This document shows positions 16,877-26,800 of a stretch of 64,000 nt of DNA, piece after piece; the first letter of the stretch is position 1; every line of letters starts with the position of its first letter. Both the position numbers and the translations under genes were made by a program. The notes beneath the pieces are model-generated. The model was not told the origin of the DNA. It searched no databases and worked only from the letters and a program-made list of their open reading frames with translations. The DNA comes from an uncultured Pedosphaera sp. (GTDB lineage: Bacteria; Verrucomicrobiota; Verrucomicrobiia; Limisphaerales; Pedosphaeraceae). The stretch spans positions 62,001 to 126,000 of the forward strand of contig CAIXFN010000056.1 of assembly GCA_903918755.1 (NCBI GenBank). The letters are read 5' to 3'.

Positions 16877-18892
16877 TTACATGTCGTAAGGATTTGCAAG
16901 GATCGTCGCGGTCGTATGCGTAAACCGGAAGTATTGCTGCTGGCCAGCCGGCAGAACCCGGTAGGGCGGAAGGGCGTTCGGCACCGGGGTGAAAGGGCCG
17001 TTGATGGACGGGGCGGATTGCAGCAGATCGGTGCTGATCTGCCAATTAAGGGTCAAGCCGGCCACGGGCGCAGAGCCGAAGTCGAGACGGAGCACCAAGG
17101 TGCTCGCATCCACTACGGCACCTTTGGTCAGCGAGAGGTTCTCGGCGTCGTTGAGGATGCGGGTGTAGAAGCGGATATCATCCAGCTGACCATCCAGCGG
17201 TTGGATGGAGGTATCATGGGAGCGGCCCAACTCGATGGGTTGACCGACGGGCCAGTTCCACGCCTTCGCGTTGGCGGGATAGGATCCGGAATCCGCATTG
17301 CCATCGATATACAGGGCCACCAAACCAGCCTGATCATTGTTGGGATCATTGTCAAAAGCCACCGTGACAAGGTGCCAATTGTTGTCGGAGATGGTCGCGT
17401 TCGACAGGAAGTCGATGGAACTGGGCTGGGTTTTCACGTGGACCTGGCCGATGGCATTCACTTGAATGGCGAGGCCACCGTCGCCGGTCCGGCGATCAAA
17501 CAAGGTGGCTTCCTGATTGCCCGTGAGATTGCTGGCGGAAGTGCGCACCCAGAAACTAATCGTGCCCTCGGCACTATCGAAGTTGGTGGAGGCGCCCGAA
17601 ACCACGATCTGATCGGGATCGGCCGCAGTGAAACTGGCCACCCCGAGGCGGTTGGTGCCATTGGCATCCAGGCTGGAGGCCACAATTTTAGCCCCCAACA
17701 GCTCAACAGCGTTGGGCGGGACCGAAGGATTGGTGTCCACCGCGAAATCCTTCGAAGAAGCGATGCTCAGGGTGTCCACGGTCACGGCGGCCACTTTGCT
17801 GGTCGCCGAGCCATAGGCATTCACCGCCACCAGGTCATAGTTTCCGGAGACCGTGGCACTGGGAATGTTGTAGCTCAGGTTCGTGGCGCCCGCGATGGGC
17901 ACCCCGCCCACGCGCCATTGATAGGAGACCGGGGGCACGGCGGCAACCAGGGCCCGGAGAGTGATGTTGTCGCCCGGACCGGCCAGAACCGGTTGGGGGG
18001 ACATGGAAACGACCGGCTTGTCCGTGATGATAAAACCGCTGATCGTGCTGGCGTTGTCGTAACCATTAGGGGTGGCATCCGTGCCATGCTGGGCGCGGTT
18101 GCCGATGATCTTCAAATGATCCGTGGTCAAGGCCCCGCTGACGGTGCTTAAACCACCCCCCTGCCCGCGGAACCAGGGGGCGCCGCCGTTGTTGCCCGCG
18201 GGAAACAGCGCGTTTTGGTAGGTGACCGAATAATTGGTCGTGCCGGCCGCGGCATCAATGATGAAGGCATTGGTCAGGGTCTGCATGGAATCGCTCGCGG
18301 CGATCAACTGCACGACATAAGGGGTGTTCGTGAAAACACTGCTCAGGCCGGTGATATCCACCACGTAGCCCGGCTGATTGTTATCGGCGCCACCGGTGCC
18401 CATGGCATCCTGGGGGCCGAAATTCACCCCGTCGCGAAGAAACCCGGCATAAACTTGCATTTCGCCCGTCGCATCCGCGTTGAGCGGTCCGCCGAAGAGA
18501 TAGCCCGGAGCTTTGCCGGCATAGGCGGCAAAGCCGCTGTAATTGGCGCTGTTGGCACCCCAACTCACATTGAGAGACCCGTTCGGCAGGGGGTTCAAGC
18601 CATTCCCGGCGGTGGTGGTATCAATGATCTGACTCAAGTTATAATAGTTGGCGGGGGTGCAACTGCCGTAACCGGTCGTCATCGGCGTGAGACTCTGCCA
18701 ACCAGCCGGACCAATGCCAAAGGCGGGCAAAGTCACGGGATAGCCCGAGTAAGCGGGGGCGCCGCAATAATTGACCTGAAAATGCAGACCGACGGTGGCG
18801 GCGTGGCTGACGCCCAGCATTAGGGCGGCGGCGGAGACCGTGCCGGCGGCGCGGCGCGGAAAGGGGGAGGATTTCAAACGAGTTTTTTTCAT
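16877..18892 (-). CDS. Secreted LamG/Ig-like domain surface protein
   Basis: A 671-residue exported protein. The signal peptide spans about residues 1-31 (basic MKKTRLK, then SAAALMLGVSHA). The first 290 residues are Gly/Asn/Tyr-rich without a recognised fold. One Ig-like domain lies near 295-370 (ISYQWRVGGVPI-type strand pattern). A laminin-G-like jelly roll is near 425-600 (GTISFWVRTSASN, WHLVTVAFDND, LDGQLDDIRFYTRIL). A C-terminal strand region resembles the tail of many verrucomicrobial surface proteins. It probably binds carbohydrate or other surfaces outside the cell. It is divergent from the glycosidase lipoprotein gene. Confidence 0.82.
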   Translation of the reverse strand: MKKTRLKSSPFPRRAAGTVSAAALMLGVSHAATVGLHFQVNYCGAPAYSGYPVTLPAFGIGPAGWQSLTPMTTGYGSCTPANYYNLSQIIDTTTAGNGLNPLPNGSLNVSWGANSANYSGFAAYAGKAPGYLFGGPLNADATGEMQVYAGFLRDGVNFGPQDAMGTGGADNNQPGYVVDITGLSSVFTNTPYVVQLIAASDSMQTLTNAFIIDAAAGTTNYSVTYQNALFPAGNNGGAPWFRGQGGGLSTVSGALTTDHLKIIGNRAQHGTDATPNGYDNASTISGFIITDKPVVSMSPQPVLAGPGDNITLRALVAAVPPVSYQWRVGGVPIAGATNLSYNIPSATVSGNYDLVAVNAYGSATSKVAAVTVDTLSIASSKDFAVDTNPSVPPNAVELLGAKIVASSLDANGTNRLGVASFTAADPDQIVVSGASTNFDSAEGTISFWVRTSASNLTGNQEATLFDRRTGDGGLAIQVNAIGQVHVKTQPSSIDFLSNATISDNNWHLVTVAFDNDPNNDQAGLVALYIDGNADSGSYPANAKAWNWPVGQPIELGRSHDTSIQPLDGQLDDIRFYTRILNDAENLSLTKGAVVDASTLVLRLDFGSAPVAGLTLNWQISTDLLQSAPSINGPFTPVPNALPPYRVLPAGQQQYFRFTHTTATILANPYDM

Positions 18893-19044
18893 GGGAATGG
18901 ACCGCCTGCTAATTTATTGGTTAATAACGGCTCCAACATGGCGCAATACTGCCAGAGTGGCAACACAAATCCGGACACTTCCGCGGTTCAGCGCGGGGAT
19001 TTTCGGGTTGTTGACGACCGATGAAATCGGGTAAACTTCGGGGC

Positions 19045-19932
19045 ATGTGGAACTCCAATCCAGGGCGGTGGCGAAAGGCCTTGACGACACTTCCTTTGCT
19101 GCTGCTCGGGCTGCTGCCCGCCTGTTCCACCACGCTCGAACTGCCGACGGGGACGAATGGTCCGATTACTTACCAGCACTTTACCCGGCATAACCCGAAC
19201 CAAGCCATTTATGTGGCGCGCGTGAATCTGGCCGACCCGCGGGTGGCGGTGCGGGTTTCCCCCGGCGGCCCCGATCCGGACGGGGCCGGGCCCTGGGTCA
19301 CCACCCTGCTCCCCACGAGTGAGATTGCCGAACGGGACCACTTTGATCTGGCCGTGAATGGCGATTTCTTTGAAGCGGAGAATACGAAAGACATTGAAGG
19401 AAAGAAGACGGGTTATATCCGGGGTAAGGCGGCGGCACCGGTCGGACCAGCCATGACGGAGGGGAAACTCTGGCATAGTTCCCGCACCCTGCGTCCGGTC
19501 CTGGAAATCACGGCCATGAAGGTGGCGAAGTTGGTGGAAATCGGCCCGAACGGACCGGTGGATGCCGGCGCGATGGAAATTATCGGGGGCGGCCAGATCA
19601 TCCTGCGCCTCGGTGAACCGGTCCTTTCGAAAGCCAAGTTTACGAATCAACGCCATCCCCGGACCGCGGTGGGATTGGACAAGACCGGCACCCTGCTTAC
19701 CCTGGTGGTAGTAGATGGCCGGCAGCCCAAACACGCCGTGGGCATGACCCTGCCGGAACTCACCGCGGTGATGCGGGAACTGGGCTGCGACAGCGCGCTC
19801 AATCTGGACGGCGGCGGTTCCAGCACCATGGTCTATCGGAATTCCCGGACCGGGCGCCTGAAAATCATGAACTCCCCCTCGGACACCAAGGAGCGCGCCG
19901 TGGCGGACGTCCTGGGAGTGACCGTAAAATAA
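19045..19932 (+). CDS. Phosphodiester glycosidase (NAGPA) domain lipoprotein
   Basis: Predicted outer or periplasmic lipoprotein of 295 residues. The signal peptide ends in the lipobox LLPACS with Cys near residue 27. The NAGPA (phosphodiester alpha-N-acetylglucosaminidase-like) domain follows, with DLAVNGDFFEA, the central HPRTAVGLDK and LNLDGGGSSTMVY near the C terminus; the last motif is the hallmark. Such enzymes remove sugars linked through phosphodiesters, or act on cell-wall glycans. The ATG at 19045 was chosen, though an in-frame ATG at 19021 adds 8 residues. TTGACG and TAAACT 15 bp apart lie at 19011-19037, which would favour the later start. Confidence 0.85.
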   Translation: MWNSNPGRWRKALTTLPLLLLGLLPACSTTLELPTGTNGPITYQHFTRHNPNQAIYVARVNLADPRVAVRVSPGGPDPDGAGPWVTTLLPTSEIAERDHFDLAVNGDFFEAENTKDIEGKKTGYIRGKAAAPVGPAMTEGKLWHSSRTLRPVLEITAMKVAKLVEIGPNGPVDAGAMEIIGGGQIILRLGEPVLSKAKFTNQRHPRTAVGLDKTGTLLTLVVVDGRQPKHAVGMTLPELTAVMRELGCDSALNLDGGGSSTMVYRNSRTGRLKIMNSPSDTKERAVADVLGVTVK

Positions 19933-19936
19933 AAAG

Positions 19937-19964
19937 ATCCGGCGGGGCGTCAGCCCCACCGGAT
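19937..19964. terminator. Bidirectional terminator between convergent genes
   Basis: ATCCGG-C-GGGGC pairs with GCCCC-A-CCGGAT around a GTCA loop, with one mismatch. On the minus strand CTTTTTATTT follows, and on the plus strand a short TT. It serves the glycosidase gene and the convergent small basic protein gene. Confidence 0.7.
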
Positions 19965-19999
19965 TTGTAATCAAAAACAGGAAATTTGCCGAAGACCGG

Positions 20000-20194
20000 T
20001 CAGGCCCGGGAGGCGTTCACCGCGAGGCGGACAGTCGGACCCCGGCGCTTGGAAACCACCCGCCGGTAATTCCGGCGACGGCGACGGCGATCCCGGTTTT
20101 CCGCCGAAAGAACGCGCTTGCCCAGCAACTCCCAAACTCCGAAGCCGGCCATGGCAACCACTCCGCAAACCAAGAGAAATTGTGTCGTCAACAT
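20000..20194 (-). CDS. Small membrane protein with an Arg-rich tail
   Basis: A 64-residue protein I do not recognise. One membrane helix spans about residues 5-23 (QFLLVCGVVAMAGFGVWEL), followed by a very basic tail containing NRDRRRRRRNYRR. The ATG at 20194 is preceded by a good ribosome-binding site (GAGGTAA, 6 nt before). It has its own convergent terminator. The basic tail could bind nucleic acid or acidic phospholipid from the inner face of the membrane. It is divergent from addB. Real-gene status is supported by the ribosome-binding site and composition; function is unknown. Confidence 0.6.
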   Translation of the reverse strand: MLTTQFLLVCGVVAMAGFGVWELLGKRVLSAENRDRRRRRRNYRRVVSKRRGPTVRLAVNASRA

Positions 20195-20221
20195 AAGATT
20201 ACCTCGAACGAAAAGATCATA

Positions 20222-20253
20222 GCATCCCCCCTTGCAAGGGCAAGGGGGGATGC
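20222..20253. promoter_or_regulatory. Perfect 14-bp inverted repeat in the divergent region
   Basis: GCATCCCCCCTTGC (20222-20235) and GCAAGGGGGGATGC (20240-20253) are perfectly complementary with an AAGG loop. It lies 27 bp upstream of the small membrane protein and 145 bp upstream of addB. No gene ends here, so it is not a simple terminator. It may be an operator or a structured leader. Confidence 0.6.
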
Positions 20254-20269
20254 GTGATTTTTGCAGAAT

Positions 20270-20319
20270 TTTCCGCTTGCTTTTGGGCCAGCAAAAGGGC
20301 GCGCGTGGGCAAGCGGAAA
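20270..20319 (+). promoter_or_regulatory. Nested dyad in the addB leader region
   Basis: TTTCCGCTTGC (20270-20280) pairs with GCAAGCGGAAA (20309-20319), 11 bp perfect. Inside, CTTTTG (20280-20285) pairs with CAAAAG (20292-20297). It ends 78 bp before the addB start codon. It could be an mRNA leader structure or a protein-binding site. Confidence 0.5.
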
Positions 20320-20397
20320 GCGGCCGTGCGAGCCCGAGCAGGACCCCCGCCAAACAACCCCTTTGCCACTCCGGCCGGTTCGGGTTACTAAAGGGAC

Positions 20398-23300
20398 GTG
20401 TTGGCGCAATTCATTCTCGGCCCGGCGGGCAGCGGTAAGACCTTCCGCTGCCTCACGGAAATCCGCCAAGCGCTCGCGGCGGCCGCCGACGGGCCACCCC
20501 TGATCCTGATTGCGCCCAAACAAACCACCTATCAATTGGAGCGCCAATTGCTGGCTTCCAGTGCGGTGGCGGGCTACACCCGGCTCCACATCCTGTCGTT
20601 TGAACGACTCGCTTTTTTCCTGTTTGACCGGTTGGAGAAAACTCCGCCGCCCATGCTCGACGAGGAGGGGCGGCTCATGGTGTTGCGCAGTCTGCTTGCC
20701 CGCAAGCGGGATGACCTGAAGCTGTTTCGGGCCAGCGCGCGTCTCACGGGTTTCGCCCAGCATCTCAGCGAGGCGTTGCGGGAATTGCAAGCGCAACAAT
20801 TGACGCCCGCCGCGCTGCTGGAGTTGGCGGAGCGGGCGCAGGGCGTGGCCGGACTGCGTTTCAAACTGCAGGACCTGGCGACGCTGCTCCGGGAATATCT
20901 GGACTGGCTGGAGTCCCACGCGCTGCAGGACGCGGAGCAATTGCTGGGGCACGCCGCCCGAGCCCTGCAGCAGGCGGCCCACCCCCTCGCACTGGGCCGG
21001 ATCTGGGTGGATGGTTTCACCGATTTGACTCCGGCGGAGCTGGCTTTGCTGCGGTTTTTACTGCCCCACACCACCGGCGTCACCTTCACTTTCTGCCTCG
21101 ATCATCCACCCGAGGCGCACACCACCTGGCTTTCCCATTGGTCAGTCGCCCGGCAGGCCTACGGGAAATGCCGGCAAATGACGAATGCCGTGCTGGAATG
21201 CGAATGGAGCCGGGAGATGTTGCCGCGGCGCCGCGATCAAGGCCGGTTTAAGGGCAACCCGGTGCTCCGCCACCTGGAGCAGCATTGGTCCCTCCCGGTG
21301 CCGTTTTCCCCGCGGGAGGAGGACGCGCCGTCCCTCGCCGAATCCCTGCGCGTGGCCAGTTGTGTGAATCCGGAGGCCGAAGCGGTATTGGCGGCCCGGG
21401 AAATCCGGCGTTTTGTGCGGGCAGGCGGACGCTACCGGGAAGTCACGGTGCTGACGCGCGATCTGGCGGCCTATCACGATGCCCTAGGCAACACCTTGAC
21501 GCGGTATGACATCCCCTTTTTCCTCGACCGGCGCGAATCGGTGGCCCACCACCCCCTGGCGGAACTGACCCGCAATGCCCTGCGCACGGTGGCCTACGGC
21601 TGGCAGGGCGATGATTGGTTCGCAGCGCTCAAAACCGGAATGGTGCCCGCCCGGGAAGAGGATATTGATCACCTGGAAAACGAGGCGCTGGCCCGGGGCT
21701 GGCGGGGCGATATTTGGGAGCAGGCCATCACAATTCCCGAGCAACCCGCCGCGGCGGAGGCTTTGGAAAAGGTCCGCCGCCAGGTCATCCCGCCGTTTGC
21801 CCGCCTGGCAGAGGCGTTAAAACAGGCCGGGAACCGCCCCAACGGCACCCAATTGGCGCAACTGCTGCGACAACTCTGGGCGGATCTGGGGGTGGCCGAC
21901 ACGCTGGAGCGCTGGAGCCGCCAGGACACCAGCCCGCAACCGATCCACCTCACCGTCTGGCAACAAATGGGGGCCTGGCTGGATAATGTGGAAATGGCTT
22001 TCCCCACCGAACCATTGGGATTGCGCGAATGGCTGCCGATCCTGGATGCCGGGCTGGCCACCCTCACCGTGGGCGTGATCCCGCCGGCGCTGGACCAGGT
22101 GTTGATCGGAGCGATCGACCGCAGTCGGAATCCGGAAATCAAACTGGCGCTGGTGATGGGCCTGAACGAATCCGTTTTCCCGGCTCCCCCCAAAGCCTCC
22201 GCCCTGTTGACGGAGCATGATCGCGCGGAGTTGGAGCGGCAGGAGATTCAACTGGCAGGCCGGAACCGCAACCAATTATCCCGCGAACGGCATTTCGGTT
22301 ACCTGGCATTGACCCGGGCCCGGGAGCGCCTCGTCCTGATGTATAGCCAGATGGACGCCACCGGGAAGGCCCTGAATCCCTCACCTTTCCTGGCCGCAGT
22401 ACGCCAGCTTTTTCCCAACCTCGATATTGAAACCGTCCCGCGACAGTTGGAATGGCAGGAGGCCGAGCATCCCACCGAACTGATCGCCCCCCTGCTGCGA
22501 ACGCAACTGGCCGCCGAACCGACGGTGGCGCAGACGCAGACGGGCGCCCGGCTGGCGCGACTCCCCGCGCTGACCGGGCTGCGGGGACAATTGGCCCATT
22601 TCCACCCCCCCGGGGAAAGCGAAACCCTGGCCCCCGCCCTGGCGGAGCGACTCTATGGCCGGGACTTGCGGACCTCCGTGAGCCGCATGGAACAATTCGC
22701 GGCGTGCCCGTTCCGATTTTTCGTCCACTCCGGGCTGCGCGCCGAGGAACGGGAATTATTTGAACTGAACATCCGGGAACAGGGCAATTTTCAGCATGAT
22801 GTCCTGGCCAAGTTTCACGAGCAACTGGGAAGCGAGGGGAAGCGCTGGCGGGACCTGACCCCGGCGGAAGCCCGGGAAAGAATCCGGGTGCTGGCGGAAG
22901 CCGCCGCGCTGGACTTTGGCGAAGGTTTGTTCCAAAGCGGCGCCCAAAGCCGTTTCACCGCCCGGGTACTCATCGAATCCCTCCAAGATTTCGTGGAAAC
23001 ACTGGTGGGTTGGATGCGTCAACAATATGCCTTCGATCCGGCGGCGGTGGAGTTGCCTTTTGGCGACGAGGCGGGCGGATTCCCCCCCTGGGAACTGGCG
23101 CTCGGGGGCGGCCACCGCTTATTATTGCAAGGGCGCATCGACCGGGTGGATCTCCACCGGGGGGAAGCGGGCGAAAGTGACGCGGCCCGCTGCGTGGTGG
23201 TGGATTACAAATCCAGCGCCAAGCGACTCGATCCGGTCCTGCTGGAGCATGGGCTGCAATTGCAATTGCCTGCCTACCTGAACGTCCTGCGTCACTGGCC

Positions 23301-23802
23301 GGATCCGCGGCCGGGCTTCGGCGTGGGCCGTTTACTCCCCGCCGGGGTTTTCTACGTCAACTTACGGGGCAAATACGGGCATGAGACCAACCGCAACGAA
23401 GCGCTCGCGGATCTGCCGCTGGCGCGCCGGCTCGCGTATCAACACAGCGGCCGGTTCGATGCCAGCATGCTGGAACTGCTGGACTGCCGTCCCGGGGCGG
23501 AGTCGGGTGACCAATTCGCCTATCGCCGCAAGAAGGACGGCACCCTGAGCGCCACCTCGCGGGAGTCCATGGACCGGGACGCGTTTGGCGCGTTGCTGGA
23601 TCACGTGGAAACCGCGTTGCAAAAGATGGGAGGGGCGGTTTACGCCGGGGTGGTCGCCGTGGATCCCTATCGCAAGGGCACCACCACCGCGTGTGATTTG
23701 TGTGATTACCGCCCGGTGTGCCGGATCGATCCGTGGACCCACCAGTACCGCGTGCTCCGGAAGTCCGCCAATGCCGAACCCGAGGGCGAAACCACGCCAT
23801 GA
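20398..23802 (+). CDS. addB: AddB-type helicase/nuclease subunit
   Basis: Subunit of the AddAB double-strand-break resection complex, 1134 residues. The N-terminal P-loop is LGPAGSGKTFRC. Degenerate helicase motifs follow (LALTRARERLVLMYSQMD). The C-terminal PD-(D/E)XK nuclease domain has VVVDYKSSAKRLD. Cysteines for the 4Fe-4S cluster are present: one in FAACPFRFF, and a C-x2-C-x5-C set (CDLCDYRPVC) near the end. The start is GTG at 20398 with AAGGG just upstream. The stop overlaps the addA ATG (ATGA). The complex unwinds and degrades broken ends to load RecA. Confidence 0.9.
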   Translation: MLAQFILGPAGSGKTFRCLTEIRQALAAAADGPPLILIAPKQTTYQLERQLLASSAVAGYTRLHILSFERLAFFLFDRLEKTPPPMLDEEGRLMVLRSLLARKRDDLKLFRASARLTGFAQHLSEALRELQAQQLTPAALLELAERAQGVAGLRFKLQDLATLLREYLDWLESHALQDAEQLLGHAARALQQAAHPLALGRIWVDGFTDLTPAELALLRFLLPHTTGVTFTFCLDHPPEAHTTWLSHWSVARQAYGKCRQMTNAVLECEWSREMLPRRRDQGRFKGNPVLRHLEQHWSLPVPFSPREEDAPSLAESLRVASCVNPEAEAVLAAREIRRFVRAGGRYREVTVLTRDLAAYHDALGNTLTRYDIPFFLDRRESVAHHPLAELTRNALRTVAYGWQGDDWFAALKTGMVPAREEDIDHLENEALARGWRGDIWEQAITIPEQPAAAEALEKVRRQVIPPFARLAEALKQAGNRPNGTQLAQLLRQLWADLGVADTLERWSRQDTSPQPIHLTVWQQMGAWLDNVEMAFPTEPLGLREWLPILDAGLATLTVGVIPPALDQVLIGAIDRSRNPEIKLALVMGLNESVFPAPPKASALLTEHDRAELERQEIQLAGRNRNQLSRERHFGYLALTRARERLVLMYSQMDATGKALNPSPFLAAVRQLFPNLDIETVPRQLEWQEAEHPTELIAPLLRTQLAAEPTVAQTQTGARLARLPALTGLRGQLAHFHPPGESETLAPALAERLYGRDLRTSVSRMEQFAACPFRFFVHSGLRAEERELFELNIREQGNFQHDVLAKFHEQLGSEGKRWRDLTPAEARERIRVLAEAAALDFGEGLFQSGAQSRFTARVLIESLQDFVETLVGWMRQQYAFDPAAVELPFGDEAGGFPPWELALGGGHRLLLQGRIDRVDLHRGEAGESDAARCVVVDYKSSAKRLDPVLLEHGLQLQLPAYLNVLRHWPDPRPGFGVGRLLPAGVFYVNLRGKYGHETNRNEALADLPLARRLAYQHSGRFDASMLELLDCRPGAESGDQFAYRRKKDGTLSATSRESMDRDAFGALLDHVETALQKMGGAVYAGVVAVDPYRKGTTTACDLCDYRPVCRIDPWTHQYRVLRKSANAEPEGETTP

Positions 23803-26800
23803 GCCTCACCCCCACCCAACAAGCGGCCGTAAGCGCCCGCGGCAATGTACTGCTGATGGCCGGCGCGGGCACCGGCAAAACCAGCACCCTGGTGGCGCGT
23901 TGTCTGCACTGTCTCCTGGAGGAAGACCCGCCCGCCACGTTGGATCAATTGCTGTTGGTGACTTTCACGGACGCCGCCGCCGGGGATATGCGGCGGCGCA
24001 TTCGGGCCGAGTTTGAGCAGCAACTCCAAAAACTGCGCTCCCTAGATCCCGCGCCGGCATCGGATGCCGGCGACCAAATCAGTTACGGTGGGCAAAAGAA
24101 GCAGCGGGAAATCCGGCTCCAGGAGCAATTGGACACATTTGACACGGCCAATATCGGCACGCTGCACAGCTTTTGCCTGAGCCTAGTGCGCCAGCATTTT
24201 TACGAGTTGGAATTGGATCCGCAACTTTCGGTGCTCCCCGCCGAGGAGGGCCGGTTGCTGGCGGAGGAAACGCTGGAGACCATCCTGGAAGCGCATTACG
24301 CAGGCGATTCGGCCGTCGCCGCAGCGGTTCAGCAGTTGATTCAGACCCAGGCACGCGGCTGGGACAAACCCGTCCGCGCGCTCATCCTAAAGCTGCACCA
24401 TTACACCCAAACCCTGCGCGATCCGGCGGGGTGGTTTGACGAACAACTGGCCCACCTCGCCAATGCGGAGCCCGTCGCCTGGCGCCAATGGCTGACGATG
24501 GGCGTGATCGATTGGCGGGACCGATGGCGGGAAGTGCTGCGCGCGCAAACCCCAGACAACGCCAAAGCCCGGGAATTGGCCGGCCTGTTGGAACAATTGC
24601 CAACGGAACCAGAGCCGGCGGCCTGCCGGGCCACTCTGGCCGACGTTCAAGCCGCCGATGGCGAATGGCCGCGCGGGAAGAAAACGCTGTGGCGCAAACC
24701 GATTGAAGGCTTGTTCAAGGAGGCGTCATTCTTGTCGTCATTAGTAACAGCGGGAGCCACGAACGATCCGCTGGCCCAGGATTGGAACTGGATGCGCGGA
24801 CAAATGAGCGCACTGCTCGGTCTGGCGCGGGAATTTGCCGGGGCATTCAGCGAGGCTAAGCGCCAACTGGGGATGGTGGATTTCCACGACCTGGAGCAGC
24901 ATGCCCTGCGGGTGTTGTGGGATCCCGTCACGAATGAACCCACGGCCAGCGCGCGCCAGTGGCGGCAGCAACTGCGGTTCGTGTTCGTGGACGAATATCA
25001 GGACATCAACGAGGCGCAGGATGCGATCCTGCAGGCGTTGAGCCGCACGGGAGCAGAAGCCAATCGCTTCCTCGTAGGGGACGTCAAGCAGAGCATCTAC
25101 CGATTCCGCCTGGCGGACCCGCGCATTTTCCAGAACTACGTGCGCGATTGGTCCACGGGAGCCGGGCGGGTGATTCCACTGGTGGAGAATTTTCGCAGTC
25201 GCGAAGCCATCCTGGCTTTTGTAAACGCCCTCTTTACCACCGTGATGCGCACGGAAATCGGGCGGGTGGACTATGACACCATGGCCCAATTGCGCTTTGG
25301 CGATCCCGCCGGCCGCCAACCGCTCGCCCGGGCGACGGAAGAGGAACCCCGCGTGGAATTGCGCCTGCGTTTTGCCACTGCCGCCGACGCCGTCCCGGAC
25401 GAAACCGAGGCCGCGGACGCCCCCGCCAATCTCGAGGACGCGGAGAAGGAGGCCCGGATGGTGGCCCGTCGTTTGCAGGAATTGAGGACCGCCGGCCACC
25501 TGATCTGGTCGGAGAAGGACAAGGTCCTGCGCCCCGTGGACTGGCGGGATATGGCGGTACTCCTGCGTTCCCCCGCCCGCAAGGCGGAAGGATTTGCGCG
25601 GGAATTTGCGCGGCAAGGCGTGCCACTGGCCGTGGCGCGCGGCGGGTTTTATGAAAGCCTCGAGATCACCGATCTGTTGAGCCTGCTGCAATTGCTCGAT
25701 AACCCGCGGCAGGATGTTCCGCTGTTCGCCATCTTGCGCTCCCCGCTCGTTGGCCTCACGCTCGACGAACTGGCCGCCGTCCGTCTGGCCTCCCCCCGCG
25801 GTCCAGGCTGGCTCGCCCTGCAGAGCTTTCACCACAACCGTTCCGAGCAGCCGGGCTGGCCCAAGATCGACCGGTTCCTGCAACGCTACGCGGCCTGGCG
25901 GCGGCTGGCTCGCCAGGTGTCGCTATCGCACTGCCTGGAAACCGTCCTAACTGAGACGCACTACGCCGACTGGCTCCTGGCCCAATCCCGGGGTGAGGAG
26001 CGCCACGCCAATGTCCGCCGCCTGCTGGCGCTGGCCCGGCAATTCGATCGGTTTCAACGCCAGGGGCTGTTCCGCTTCCTGCGGTTTATCGCCGCCCAGC
26101 AGGAAACCGAGACGGAGCCGGACACCGATGTCATCGCCGCGGAAAATTCCGTTTCCCTGATGAGCATCCATCAAAGCAAAGGCTTGGAGTTCCCGGTGGT
26201 GGTGGTGGCGGATCTGGGCAAGGAATTCAATCTGTCCGACCTCCGGGCGGAAATCATCCTGGATGAATCCTTCGGGCTCTGCCCGCAAATCAAGCCGCCG
26301 GGGTCCGGGACCCGCTACCCCAGTCTGCCCTATTGGCTGGCGCAGCGCCGGCAACGGGAAGAAAACCTGGGGGAAGAACTGCGCCTGCTCTATGTCGCGA
26401 TGACCCGGGCCCGCGACACCCTGATCCTGACCGGCACCCTGACGGCAGCAGCGTTTGAACGGCAATGGACCGAACCGCGTCCGGTGAACGCCCCGGCCCT
26501 GCTCGCCGCAAAAAGCTATCTGGATTGGCTCGCCCTGTGGACAGTGCAAGCGAACACCACCCGGGTGCAACTCCCCGCCGGGGCCAATGACCTCTGGCGT
26601 TGGCAAATTGACGTGGACGATTCGCACCTAACCCGGGCAACGCCGCCGGCGGGATCAGTTACCGGAGGGGAAGACGAAACCGTCACCCCCGCGGTTTGGA
26701 AGGAACTCCAAAAGCGCCTGGCGTGGCAATATCCCCACCCGGAGGCCACACAAATTCCGGCCAAATCCTCGGCCACGGCCCTAAGTCGCCAACTGGGGCA

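Noticed and set aside
16826-18151. 441-residue plus-strand frame over the LamG protein gene
   Set aside because: The minus-strand protein has signal peptide, Ig-like and LamG patterns and a good terminator; the plus frame has none.
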